This document shows positions 1 through 8,588 of a DNA stretch of 64,000 nucleotides, one piece after another. The notes below the pieces were generated by a model. That model was not told the DNA's origin, made no database searches, and saw nothing but the letters and a program-made list of their open reading frames with translations. A program made the position numbers and the translations under genes. Position 1 is the stretch's first letter, and each line of letters starts with the position of its first letter. This DNA is from Clostridiales bacterium (lineage in GTDB: Bacteria; Bacillota; Clostridia; Christensenellales; CAG-138). The stretch spans positions 1 to 64,000 of the forward strand of contig DXWI01000006.1 in the NCBI GenBank assembly GCA_019416935.1, in the 5' to 3' direction.

Positions 1-16
1 GTGCCTATTATATCAG

Positions 17-43
17 AAAAGGCCGCTTATAGCGACCTTTTTT
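17..43. terminator. Short bidirectional terminator-like hairpin
   Basis: A six-base-pair stem (21-26 with 32-37) is flanked by A4 on the left and T6 on the right, so it can act on either strand. On the minus strand it would end the serine dehydratase transcript; on the plus strand it would end a gene lying left of the window. On the plus strand one pair is a C-A mismatch; on the minus strand the same position is a G-U wobble. Confidence 0.5.
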
Positions 44-52
44 GACAGGCTG

Positions 53-78
53 AAGCGGACGGTACAAACCGTCCGCTT
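53..78 (-). terminator. Strong stem-loop downstream of sdaAA
   Basis: AAGCGGACGG (53-62) and CCGTCCGCTT (69-78) form a perfect 10-bp stem with a 6-base loop, 14 bases beyond the sdaAA stop codon. No U-tract follows on the minus strand, so it may act as an mRNA 3' stabiliser together with the hairpin at 17-43. A very similar core occurs at 31879-31905. Confidence 0.5.
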
Positions 79-92
79 TTCCATTGTTTCAT

Positions 93-980
93 TTAACCTT
101 GCAAACGCTTAAGCCTCGCCGCAACCTTCTGCCCGGTTGGAGTTACAGCGAGGCCGCCTTTCGCCGTTTCACGATACTCCGGCCGAATATCTTGCCCCAC
201 CTGATACATCGTTGCCACAACCTCGTCAAAGGGAATCAGGCTGGTAACGCCGGACAACGCCATATCGGCGCAGATCATCGCGTTCACTGCGCCAAGCGCA
301 TTGCGCTTGATGCAGGGGCATTCCACCAATCCCGCCACCGGATCGCAGACAAGACCGAGCACATTTTTGATGGCCATTGCAGCCGCATCCAACGCCTGCA
401 CCGCAGCGCCGCCGCTGATCTCAACAAGCGCGGCGGCCGCCATAGCGGCGGCAACGCCGGTTTCCGCCTGACACCCGCCGCCGGCGCCGGAAATCGTTGC
501 GTTCTTGGCAAAAATCAGTCCAATCGCTCCGGCAGTAAACAGCGCATCCACGAGCTGATCATCCGTCCACCCGCGCTCATGCGCGCTTTCGATAAGCACG
601 CCGGGCAGAATTCCGCTCGCGCCGGCCGTCGGCGCCGCCACAATGCAGCCCATTGATGCATTGACCTCCACGACGGCCATTGCTGATGCTGCTGCGCGGC
701 AAGCGTTTGTTCCGGAAAACGGATTGAGTTTTCCATATTTGAAAAGCCGCATGGCCTCCCCGCCAGACAAACCGCTCACCGATTCGACCCGTTCCGAAAG
801 TCCCTTACGCACGGACTCCCGCATCACAACCAGATTTTTATACATCTCCGCACGAATCTCCTCGCGGGAGCGCTCAGACAAGTGTTCTTCGCGCCGCTGC
901 ATCGCCTCCGCGATGGTGATTTGATTCTGGAGGCAGTATTTGCGAATGGATTCGCCGTTTTCAAACACATCTGCCAACAT
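93..980 (-). CDS. sdaAA: L-serine dehydratase, iron-sulfur-dependent, alpha subunit
   Basis: This 295-aa subunit carries the catalytic 4Fe-4S site that deaminates L-serine to pyruvate and ammonia in the cytoplasm. Family motifs are clear: MGCIVAAPTAGASG near residues 110-123, a GGGCQAE segment near 167, and a cysteine-rich stretch (CDPVAG followed by ECPC) near 210-224 that supplies cluster ligands. The length is normal for the split, Bacillus/Clostridium-type enzyme. The ATG lies after AAGGAGAAGAAC. It follows sdaAB by 12 bases, so the two subunits are co-translated. The iron-sulfur form is oxygen-sensitive, which fits an anaerobe using serine as a pyruvate source. Confidence 0.95.
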   Translation of the reverse strand: MLADVFENGESIRKYCLQNQITIAEAMQRREEHLSERSREEIRAEMYKNLVVMRESVRKGLSERVESVSGLSGGEAMRLFKYGKLNPFSGTNACRAAASAMAVVEVNASMGCIVAAPTAGASGILPGVLIESAHERGWTDDQLVDALFTAGAIGLIFAKNATISGAGGGCQAETGVAAAMAAAALVEISGGAAVQALDAAAMAIKNVLGLVCDPVAGLVECPCIKRNALGAVNAMICADMALSGVTSLIPFDEVVATMYQVGQDIRPEYRETAKGGLAVTPTGQKVAARLKRLQG

Positions 981-992
981 TGTTCTTCTCCT

Positions 993-1655
993 TTATACTG
1001 CGAACACGCGCTGCAAAGTCGGGCAGAGCATGCGAATCATATGCAACATATCCTCCGTAATCGATTGATCCGTTTCAACCGTCATATATGCGTCCTCGCC
1101 TTTGCCATGGCGGAACACGCGCATAAATGCAATATTGACCTTGAGCTGTGAAAAGACGTGTGAAACCTCTGCAATCACGCCGGGTTCATCGTTGTATTGG
1201 GCAATCAGCGTGGGATAATCGCAGGTCAGCTCCACGCCAAGTCCATTGATCTCTGTGATCAGGATATTGCCGCCGCCGATCGAAACACCGACGACCTCTG
1301 TCATCTCATTGTTCTTTCCGGTGATCCGGATCCTTGCGGTATTGGGCTTGGAAACCCGTTCAGTGGAGTAATTCACATCCACCAAAACATCCGCTTCCTG
1401 CGCAAGCCGGTAGGCGTCCTTGATGCGGGGATCATCCGGTTGCAGCCCCAAAACACCCGCAATCAGCGCTTTGTCCGTACCGTGACCTCTGCCCGTTTCA
1501 GCAAAAGAACCATATAGTGTGAACGATGCTTCGCTCACATCCATGCCGGCGATGTGACGTGCGGTATGTGCAAGGCGAACCGCACCGGCCGTATGCGAGC
1601 TTGATGGGCCGGTCATGCGTGGACCGACAATATCAAACACTGAGAACTGTTCCAT
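993..1655 (-). CDS. sdaAB: L-serine dehydratase, iron-sulfur-dependent, beta subunit
   Basis: This 220-aa partner of SdaAA begins with the typical MEQFSVFDIVGPRMTGPSSS segment. It ends in an ACT-like domain (about residues 145-220, starting near YPTLIAQYNDEPG), which in this family binds serine or mediates allostery. It is first in a two-gene operon. The ribosome-binding site AAGAGGAAGG lies just before the ATG. Only 25 bases separate its start codon from the U-tract of the SRP RNA terminator at 1681-1718, and no separate promoter is visible there. Transcription may come by read-through from the SRP RNA promoter or from a promoter inside that gene. Confidence 0.95.
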   Translation of the reverse strand: MEQFSVFDIVGPRMTGPSSSHTAGAVRLAHTARHIAGMDVSEASFTLYGSFAETGRGHGTDKALIAGVLGLQPDDPRIKDAYRLAQEADVLVDVNYSTERVSKPNTARIRITGKNNEMTEVVGVSIGGGNILITEINGLGVELTCDYPTLIAQYNDEPGVIAEVSHVFSQLKVNIAFMRVFRHGKGEDAYMTVETDQSITEDMLHMIRMLCPTLQRVFAV

Positions 1656-1680
1656 ACCCTTCCTCTTTCTGCGGAGAACT

Positions 1681-1718
1681 AAAAAATGCGAACCGACGTC
1701 AAAAACGACGCCGGTTCA
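1681..1718 (-). terminator. Intrinsic terminator of the SRP RNA gene
   Basis: Read on the minus strand, GAACCGGCGTC and GACGTCGGTTC form an 11-bp stem with one G-U pair and a short U-rich loop, followed by GCATTTTTT. It lies just beyond the closing helix of the SRP RNA and immediately before sdaAB. Confidence 0.8.
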
Positions 1719-1721
1719 AAC

Positions 1722-2005
1722 ATATTGTCGCGCACTCGGCTTTCGTCTGTACACTCATGAACGATTCTCCGGCAGGTGGCTCCTTTCAGGTTTCCCCGCG
1801 GCACACCGTACAGTCCGCTTAATGCTGCTTCCGTCAGGATCTGACATGGTTCACGGCGTTCGGTTGCACGGGACCCGAAGTTCAACACTCCTTACCGGGA
1901 TCAGACTCCACGAATATAAGTCTCGAACCAAGAATTCGGCCCTGCTGTAGCGGATTGCAGGTTCAGGGCACCGCTAACTCCCCGCTTAGCGCGACAAACC
2001 GAATT
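1722..2005 (-). ncRNA. ffs: Signal recognition particle RNA, large Firmicutes type
   Basis: Read on the minus strand this matches the Bacillus scRNA architecture. A 5' domain contains CTAAGCGGGGAGTTAGCGGT and a CCTGAACCTGCAATCCGC stretch of the Alu-like domain. The conserved Ffh-binding helix 8 follows, with CATGTCAGATCCTGACGG then AAGCAGCATTAAG. The ends close by pairing GTCGCGC (1989-1995) with GCGCGAC (1727-1733). The length, about 270-280 nt, fits the spore-former long form. The RNA binds Ffh and targets nascent membrane and secreted proteins. Frames spanning this region (such as one at 1615-1950) are not genes. The exact ends are approximate. Confidence 0.93.
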
Positions 2006-2016
2006 CGTACTGTTCT

Positions 2017-2045
2017 ATTGTACACCATCTTTGTACAACTTGCAA
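2017..2045 (-). promoter_or_regulatory. Promoter of the SRP RNA gene
   Basis: On the minus strand TTGCAA (2040-2045) and TACAAT (2017-2022) are separated by exactly 17 bases. The predicted start near 2010 matches the 5' end of the SRP RNA. Confidence 0.75.
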
Positions 2046-2278
2046 GCAATTTACTCAGCAGGCAGCAGGTTCGAATAATGCTCTCCATCCACTTGCACAA
2101 TGGAAGGCAGCGAGCAGGCGCGGATGCGCGCCGGGCATCTGCAAAGGGATGGGCTTTCGAAGCAATCGGGCAATTCCTATCGAACCTGATTACATTTTGT
2201 CATGCAACGCTGTAATCGTGCAGAGAAATGCAAATACAATTCGCGCGCATTCTGTATTCAGCGAAAAGCAAATACGTA
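2046..2278. other. Intergenic stretch with no recognised gene
   Basis: Between the SRP RNA promoter and the ATPase operon terminator I see no frame with a convincing start and no known RNA motif. One short GC hairpin (GGCGCG-gat-GCGCGCC, around 2118-2133) is the only structure noted. Confidence 0.5.
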
Positions 2279-2318
2279 CAAAAAGCCGCACCGTCGATCA
2301 TCGACCAACGGCACGGCT
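2279..2318 (-). terminator. Terminator of the V-type ATPase operon
   Basis: On the minus strand a long, nearly perfect stem starts AGCCGTGCCGT and closes with GACGGTGCGGCT, followed by TTTTTG. It lies 33 bases after the ntpD stop codon. Confidence 0.8.
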
Positions 2319-2351
2319 CATTCGTGCGGGTACAGGCCTTATGAAATCACG

Positions 2352-2981
2352 TCAGCGATCGGCCTGAAGCATCTCCTTGGTTTTCATCAAACGCGTTGTG
2401 TTTTGACGGTCGTTCTCCTCGAGCTTCATCTGGATGCTGCGGATCGTTTCATTGAACTGCGGAATCATGACATACTCGAGCGCATTGACGCGGCGCCGTG
2501 TCTTTTCGATCTCGTCCGCTAATCGACTGCATGCTTTTTCTACCTCCGCCAGTTCCAGAAGCAGCGGCAGAGATTCTGCCAATTGCTGAACGGCCGCATC
2601 CAACTCGGCGCCTGTAGTCGCATAACCGTAGGGATAGGAATACCCCTCCTGCGTCTCCATGGCCAGTTTTGGCACCGGAATGGAGAGCACGGAAGTGGTC
2701 TGCGCATCTACCGAAGCGGCCCTTGCCGGATACATCAGCGCCTCTTCAATTTCCGCACCGCTCATCGAAGCGCGCGCAAGAACAAACGAACGCATAGCGA
2801 CGGACAGCTTCTCCTCCACCTCGTCGCGCAGCTCCTTGTTGCGGCGCGCATAGACAATAAAGCGCCGCACAAGCTCATCGCGTTTGTCCTTCATCATTTT
2901 GTGCCCGCGAACGGCAACCTGTCTTCGCTTTTTCAGGTTGCTGAGTTCCATGCGGGTCGGCTTTGCTTGAATGGCCGCCAC
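2352..2981 (-). CDS. ntpD: V/A-type ATPase subunit D (central rotor shaft)
   Basis: The 209-aa protein is predicted almost wholly alpha-helical. It has the family N-terminal IQAKPTRMELSNLKKRRQVA segment and long N- and C-terminal helices that pair as the central shaft inside the A3B3 head. It transmits rotation between the catalytic head and the membrane ring. Last gene of the operon, three bases after ntpB, followed by a strong terminator. Length and position match subunit D of Enterococcus and Thermus enzymes. Confidence 0.93.
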   Translation of the reverse strand: MAAIQAKPTRMELSNLKKRRQVAVRGHKMMKDKRDELVRRFIVYARRNKELRDEVEEKLSVAMRSFVLARASMSGAEIEEALMYPARAASVDAQTTSVLSIPVPKLAMETQEGYSYPYGYATTGAELDAAVQQLAESLPLLLELAEVEKACSRLADEIEKTRRRVNALEYVMIPQFNETIRSIQMKLEENDRQNTTRLMKTKEMLQADR

Positions 2982-2984
2982 GGC

Positions 2985-4361
2985 TTACGCCTCCTCAGGA
3001 TAGTATTTTTCGATATAGCTATCGCGAATACGCTTGAGTTCGGATTTCGGCAGGATGGATAGCAGCTTCCAACCAAGGTTCAGCGTCTCTTCAATGCTCC
3101 GGTTGGTATAGTATCCCTGAGACACATACTCCTGTTCAAATGCATCGGCAAACTTTGCGTACAGCTTGTCGGTGTCGGACAGAGCGGCATCGCCCAGTAT
3201 GACGGCCAGTTCCTTGGCATCGCGACCACGGGAATATGCCGCAAAGAGCTGGTTCATCGTGTCGGCATGATCTTCGCGCGTCTTGCCCTTACCGATGCCC
3301 TTGTCCTTCAAACGGGACAGCGACGGCAGCACGTTGATGGGCGGCGTCAGGCCCTTGCGGTGCAGCTCGCGGGAGAGGATGATCTGTCCCTCGGTGATAT
3401 AACCGGTCAGGTCGGGGATTGGGTGCGTGACATCATCCTCCGGCATGGAGAGGATCGGGATCATGGTGATGGAACCCTTGTTGTCGCGAATACGGCCGGC
3501 GCGCTCGTACATGGTCGCAAGGTCTGTATACATGTAGCCCGGATAACCGCGGCGACCCGGAACCTCCTTGCGCGCGGCGGATACTTCGCGCAGCGCCTCG
3601 GCATAGTTGGTGATATCCGTAATAATGACCAACACATGCATGCCAAGATCATACGCCAGATATTCCGCAGCGGTAATCGCCATACGCGGCGTTGCAATGC
3701 GCTCGATGGCCGGATCGTTGGCGAGGTTGATGAACGTTACCGTGCGCTCAATGGCGCCCGTTTTCCGAAAGTCATTGATAAAGAAATCCGCTTCCTCAAA
3801 CGTGATGCCGACTGCCGCAAACACGACGGCAAATTTCTCATCCGTGCCGAGCACGCGCGCTTGACGGGCGATCTGCGCTGCCAGGCTCGCATGGGGCAAA
3901 CCGGAACCGGAGAACACGGGCAGTTTCTGACCGCGGACGAGCGTATTCAGACCGTCAATGGCAGAAATGCCCGTCTGAATAAACTCCGACGGATAGTCGC
4001 GCGCGGTAGGATTCATGGGCGTACCGTTGATATCCAGATGTTTCTCCGCAATCAGTGCGGGGCCGTCGTCCATGGGCTTGCCCATACCGTCGAACACGCG
4101 GCCAAGCATATCCGGCGCAACGTCGAGCTCGATGGACTTGCCCAGGAAGCGCGCCTTGGAATCGCTGATGCGCAATCCCTGCGAACCTTCAAACAACTGG
4201 AGCAGCGCCTTGTCGCTGTTTACCTCCAGCACACGGCCACGCCGGATCGTACCGTCCGACTGCTCAATCTCGACCAGTTCGTCGTACTTGACGCCGGAGA
4301 CGTCCTCCACGAGCATCAGAGGGCCGACAACCTCTTTAATTGTACGGTATTCTTTACGCAT
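2985..4361 (-). CDS. ntpB: V/A-type ATPase subunit B (non-catalytic)
   Basis: At 458 aa this is the non-catalytic nucleotide-site subunit that alternates with subunit A in the soluble A3B3 hexamer. It has the beta-barrel N-terminus ([20 protein letters not shown]) and the B-type sequence [20 protein letters not shown] where catalytic subunits have a P-loop. [20 protein letters not shown] and [13 protein letters not shown] are highly conserved B-subunit segments. Its start overlaps the end of ntpA by 8 bases, indicating translational coupling. No truncation or frameshift is seen. Confidence 0.96.
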   Translation of the reverse strand: MRKEYRTIKEVVGPLMLVEDVSGVKYDELVEIEQSDGTIRRGRVLEVNSDKALLQLFEGSQGLRISDSKARFLGKSIELDVAPDMLGRVFDGMGKPMDDGPALIAEKHLDINGTPMNPTARDYPSEFIQTGISAIDGLNTLVRGQKLPVFSGSGLPHASLAAQIARQARVLGTDEKFAVVFAAVGITFEEADFFINDFRKTGAIERTVTFINLANDPAIERIATPRMAITAAEYLAYDLGMHVLVIITDITNYAEALREVSAARKEVPGRRGYPGYMYTDLATMYERAGRIRDNKGSITMIPILSMPEDDVTHPIPDLTGYITEGQIILSRELHRKGLTPPINVLPSLSRLKDKGIGKGKTREDHADTMNQLFAAYSRGRDAKELAVILGDAALSDTDKLYAKFADAFEQEYVSQGYYTNRSIEETLNLGWKLLSILPKSELKRIRDSYIEKYYPEEA

Positions 4362-6123
4362 CCTGCTGTCCTCCCTCGATCAACGCACCGATCTGCGCAT
4401 TCATATCGGCAAGAATGGAATCATACTCTGCCTGCACCGCATCCTCCGGCACATATTTCAATCGGCCAATGCGCTCCCGCACGGGCAACTGAATGAGCTT
4501 GTTGAACGATGCATCTGCGGCAAGCGCATCAATGCTCTTTTCATAGTTCAAGAGAATCGCCTTGAGCATGAGATACTGCTTGTATGGCGAAGTATAGGTA
4601 TCGACCTCGTGGAATGCATTCTGGTGCAAATAGTCCTCACGAATGGAACGCGTTGCCTCCAGCGTCATGCGATCCCGATAGGACAGTGCATCAATACCGA
4701 CCAGACGCACGATCTCATCCAATTCACTCTCCTGCTGGAGCAGACTCATCGTCTGCTGCACAAGGTTCGACCATTCCGGCGAAACATTTTCATTGTACCA
4801 GCTTTCCAGTCGATCCAGATAGAGGGAGTACGACTGCAGCCAGTCGATGGCCGGGAAGTGGCGGGCATAGGCCAGCTTGCTCGAAAGGCCCCAGTACACC
4901 TTGACAATACGCAACGTGGCCTGCGAAACAGGCTCCGAGATATCGCCGCCCGGAGGTGAGACGGCGCCGATCGCGGAAACCGCGCCGGTACGCCCCTCGC
5001 TGCCAAGCGCTTTCACGACGCCGGCGCGCTCATAGAACTCCGCCAAACGGCTGGAGAGGTATGCGGGGTATCCTTCTTCGCCGGGCATCTCCTCGAGACG
5101 ACCGGACATCTCGCGCAGCGCTTCCGCCCAACGGGAGGTCGAGTCTGCCATGATGGCGACCTTGTAACCCATGTCGCGAAAATACTCAGCGATTGTGATG
5201 CCGGTATAAATGGACGCTTCACGCGCTGCAACGGGCATATCGGACGTATTCGCGATGAGCACCGTGCGTTTCATCAGTGACAGACCCGTACGCGGGTCCT
5301 TCAATTCCGGAAACTCCATCAGCACGTCTGTCATCTCGTTGCCGCGCTCGCCGCAACCGACATAGACGATGATGTCCGCATCCGCCCATTTTGCAAGCTG
5401 ATGCTGCACAACCGTCTTGCCGCTGCCGAACGGGCCGGGAACGGCGGCCACGCCCCCCTTTGCGACCGGGAACAGCGTATCGATAACGCGCTGCCCCGTG
5501 ATCATCGGTTCGATCGGCGCAATCTTCTCAGCATAGGGACGCCCGCGCCGGACAGGCCATTTCTGGAGCATCGGCAGTTCAATGGTTTTGCCGTCCTTTT
5601 CAAGACGTGCAATCGGCTGTACAATGTTCGCTTCGCCTGCATGAATCCAGCGCAGCGTGCCGGACATGCCCGGAGGCACCATGACCTTGTGAAGTACCGC
5701 CTCCGTTTCCTGAACGGTGCCAAGCACATCGCCGCCGGTCAGCATGTCGCCGACCTTCGCAACCGGAACAAAGTCCCAGAGCTTTTCATGGTCGAGCGCA
5801 TCAACAATGATACCGCGCGTGATACGGTCGCCGGCCTGTTTGCGCACAACGTCGAGCGGACGCTGAATGCCGTCGTAGATCGACTCGATCAGACCGGGCG
5901 CAAGCTCAACCGAGAGGGGAGCGCCGGTGGAAACGACCGGCTCGCCGGGGCCAATTCCGCCCGTCTCTTCATATACCTGTATGGATGCGCGATCGCCGCG
6001 CAGTTCGATGACCTCTCCAATCAAATGTTTTTCCGAGACGCGCACCACGTCGTACATCTGTACATCCGCCATGCCGCCCGCAACGATGAGGGGGCCCGAT
6101 ACTTTAATAATTGTACCTTGCAT
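4354..6123 (-). CDS. ntpA: V/A-type ATPase subunit A (catalytic)
   Basis: The 589-aa catalytic subunit hydrolyses or synthesises ATP. The Walker A motif GPFGSGKT sits at residues 230-237. The region before it contains the A-subunit-specific bulge insertion (about residues 110-190) typical of V/A ATPases and absent from F-type beta. A Walker B/DELSD-like region and the [11 protein letters not shown] segment follow. The ATG is preceded by GGGAAGGGCGAAGAACTT. The next gene, ntpB, overlaps its 3' end. Bacterial members can run as ion-pumping ATPases or ATP synthases; the sequence alone does not decide direction. Confidence 0.97.
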   Translation of the reverse strand: MQGTIIKVSGPLIVAGGMADVQMYDVVRVSEKHLIGEVIELRGDRASIQVYEETGGIGPGEPVVSTGAPLSVELAPGLIESIYDGIQRPLDVVRKQAGDRITRGIIVDALDHEKLWDFVPVAKVGDMLTGGDVLGTVQETEAVLHKVMVPPGMSGTLRWIHAGEANIVQPIARLEKDGKTIELPMLQKWPVRRGRPYAEKIAPIEPMITGQRVIDTLFPVAKGGVAAVPGPFGSGKTVVQHQLAKWADADIIVYVGCGERGNEMTDVLMEFPELKDPRTGLSLMKRTVLIANTSDMPVAAREASIYTGITIAEYFRDMGYKVAIMADSTSRWAEALREMSGRLEEMPGEEGYPAYLSSRLAEFYERAGVVKALGSEGRTGAVSAIGAVSPPGGDISEPVSQATLRIVKVYWGLSSKLAYARHFPAIDWLQSYSLYLDRLESWYNENVSPEWSNLVQQTMSLLQQESELDEIVRLVGIDALSYRDRMTLEATRSIREDYLHQNAFHEVDTYTSPYKQYLMLKAILLNYEKSIDALAADASFNKLIQLPVRERIGRLKYVPEDAVQAEYDSILADMNAQIGALIEGGQQDA

Positions 6124-6141
6124 AAGTTCTTCGCCCTTCCC

Positions 6142-6468
6142 TTAGTTATTGAATAGAATGTCGACGCCGACCGCTTTTTCGACGTTCTGTTTGAGCGCCT
6201 GAAGTCCAATTCCTTCCGAACCGTGATTATCAGGGATTGGTATGATGGCCGGATATGCGGCGGCGCTAAACTCGTGAATCACTTCCGCACATGCACCGTA
6301 AAGCCGTTCGGTTAAAAAGATCACAGCATAGCCCTCGCGTGCAAGCCGATGAATACGGCGGTTCGCCTGCTCACCATCATCTTCAAAAAACACATCCAGC
6401 CCAACGGCTTTGAACAGCATGATGGAATCCTTATCTCCAACGACACCCATTTTAGCCATACAATTCAC
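6142..6468 (-). CDS. ntpG: V/A-type ATPase subunit F (NtpG)
   Basis: About 105 aa with the small Rossmann-like fold of subunit F: a KMGVVGDKDSIMLFKAVG start, an alternating beta/alpha body and a C-terminal helix. It binds the central shaft (subunit D). The frame can start at GTG (6468) close to an AGAGAGG site or at ATG (6459). Either start overlaps the ntpC end, so translation is coupled. Called ntpG in the Enterococcus naming and subunit F in the A-type naming. Confidence 0.88.
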   Translation of the reverse strand: MNCMAKMGVVGDKDSIMLFKAVGLDVFFEDDGEQANRRIHRLAREGYAVIFLTERLYGACAEVIHEFSAAAYPAIIPIPDNHGSEGIGLQALKQNVEKAVGVDILFNN

Positions 6469-7444
6469 ACAGCCTCTCTTGGATTACCGAATCATCCAGT
6501 CCGTTGCGCTTGACCGTCACAATCAGGCGGACAGCTTTCGCTTCACGATCTCTTGCAAGCAGATACCCCAGAACCGGATAGATGGAAAACATATCGTGCT
6601 TATGGTCTTTGACTAGCGTGAGCAGATAATTGTCACGCTGCCGTTCCAAAGCGCCAATGCTCCCCGTCTGCTGCATTTCAGCCAGTCCAGCCGCAATTGC
6701 CGTGCGCGCCGTGCTCTCAATCAGGATGTGATTGAGAGAATCAGCTGAAAGCTCGTATGCCGCCAGAAGCTCCGAAAGCCCGATGCCGCCCTTCGGCAGA
6801 TACACATTTCTGAGTTCCTCCCGAGCTGCACCGGTTGCCCGCATCCGAAGGAATGTGATGACGTTGTCAAAATCGCAAAGAGCCTTGAAGTAGGTCGATG
6901 CAAACGCATCCTTTTCCTGTTCGGCAACCAGCAAAGCGTGTTGCAGATATGCGCGATCCAACGTGATGCTGACGCTCTGCGGCGCCACCTCGACCTTGAG
7001 CTGTCGTTCCAACGCATTCAGTGCTTCCGAAATTGTTTTCGGAAGGCAATGGTAATCCTGATCGGATACAGCGCGAAGGAGCGCGTCCCGATCAATCAAA
7101 CCGCCCGCTTGCAGCTCAACGCCGGACAAGCCGCCTAAGAGGCGCGCCTTAATCAGGACTTTGAGGTTCTGGATGTCGGTCTGGAGCAGAAACAGGTCCG
7201 TAATTGTGGGCTTTGGAGAGAGTTCACGGATTTCCGCAGCGGTCTGTATGCGAACGTTGTCGATCATACGCTCACAGTCAGCCGGCGTCGCGTCCGGTAT
7301 GTTGCCATACCGGACGTCCAGCAGAATTCGCATCGCATCCTCAAGGGAGCCTTCCGCCATCCGCTTGACCGTTTGCTGATCCAAAAGCCCCTTTGAAAGC
7401 GCACTGATCCGTGCGCATGCATAGGGAACGCTTTGTTGTGGCAT
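6452..7444 (-). CDS. ntpC: V/A-type ATPase subunit C/d (collar)
   Basis: This 330-aa protein matches the bacterial subunit C (yeast d) family. It is soluble, rich in helices, with repeated IRxxTAxEIRE-like and LLGGLSGVELQAGGLI segments. It sits as a funnel on the membrane c-ring and connects the central shaft to it. The ATG follows GGAGGAAGGCGA, an excellent ribosome-binding site. The gene lies 15 bases after ntpE and overlaps ntpG. Sequence conservation in this family is low, so operon position adds weight to the call. Confidence 0.88.
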   Translation of the reverse strand: MPQQSVPYACARISALSKGLLDQQTVKRMAEGSLEDAMRILLDVRYGNIPDATPADCERMIDNVRIQTAAEIRELSPKPTITDLFLLQTDIQNLKVLIKARLLGGLSGVELQAGGLIDRDALLRAVSDQDYHCLPKTISEALNALERQLKVEVAPQSVSITLDRAYLQHALLVAEQEKDAFASTYFKALCDFDNVITFLRMRATGAAREELRNVYLPKGGIGLSELLAAYELSADSLNHILIESTARTAIAAGLAEMQQTGSIGALERQRDNYLLTLVKDHKHDMFSIYPVLGYLLARDREAKAVRLIVTVKRNGLDDSVIQERLCELYG

Positions 7445-7459
7445 TCGCCTTCCTCCAAA

Positions 7460-8041
7460 TCAATCGAATAACAGGTTTGCGACCGCAGTCTCTTCCGCAT
7501 CGCGCAGTGCCGAGAGAACTGCCCGGAACGAGCAATCCTTCTCATACCCACGCCCCACCAACAGGAACCCGCCGTCAAACGGCGCATCCTGCTCCGAGAG
7601 AGTGAGATCGACCGAGTTCATAGTTGCCAGAATAGCCGCAATCTGCTGCCGATCCGCCTTGGCCGGAAGAACGGTTTCCCCGCCCTCAGCCTCCGCTGCC
7701 AGCAGTCTTTTGCAGATTTCACCGCGCTTATTCTCGTCTAGCGCACAGAGCGCATCATAACTCCTTGAAAACACGACGTCGATCAACGCACGCTTTTTTT
7801 CCAAAGCCGCTTTTTTGCCGTCGATCGAAGCACGCGTCCTGCTGCCATCAAGAACGCTCTGCACGGCCGTTTCACGCTTCTGCTCAAAATCTTGGCGCAT
7901 GGCGTTGAGCTTTTGAACGTTATCGGCCGAAAGCGTCATTGCGGTTGCATTTGCTTCCGAAAGCGTCTGCTCCGCTGCGCTGCGCGCATCGGTCAAGATT
8001 CGCTCCGCCAGCTTATTCGTGCCGGTTTTGTTCATTTCCAT
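7460..8041 (-). CDS. ntpE: V/A-type ATPase subunit E (peripheral stalk)
   Basis: A peripheral stalk subunit of about 193 aa. The N-terminal half is a long charged coiled coil (NKLAERILTDARSAAEQTLS onward, to about residue 100). The C-terminal half is a compact domain that anchors the stalk to the A3B3 head. The longest frame starts at 8083 inside ntpK, but ATG 8041 lies 10 bases after GGGAG, just after the ntpK stop, so I place the start there. It pairs with the H-type stalk protein encoded first in the operon. Confidence 0.85.
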   Translation of the reverse strand: MEMNKTGTNKLAERILTDARSAAEQTLSEANATAMTLSADNVQKLNAMRQDFEQKRETAVQSVLDGSRTRASIDGKKAALEKKRALIDVVFSRSYDALCALDENKRGEICKRLLAAEAEGGETVLPAKADRQQIAAILATMNSVDLTLSEQDAPFDGGFLLVGRGYEKDCSFRAVLSALRDAEETAVANLLFD

Positions 8042-8063
8042 CTCATTTATTCTCCCGTTTTGT

Positions 8064-8588
<525 letters not shown>

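Noticed and set aside
1615..1950. Plus-strand 111-codon open frame
   Set aside because: It lies across the SRP RNA gene, whose conserved helix 8 and closing stem explain the sequence.
3267..4496. Plus-strand 409-codon frame opposite ntpB
   Set aside because: Antisense shadow of a strongly conserved ATPase gene; Arg/His-rich translation resembles no family.
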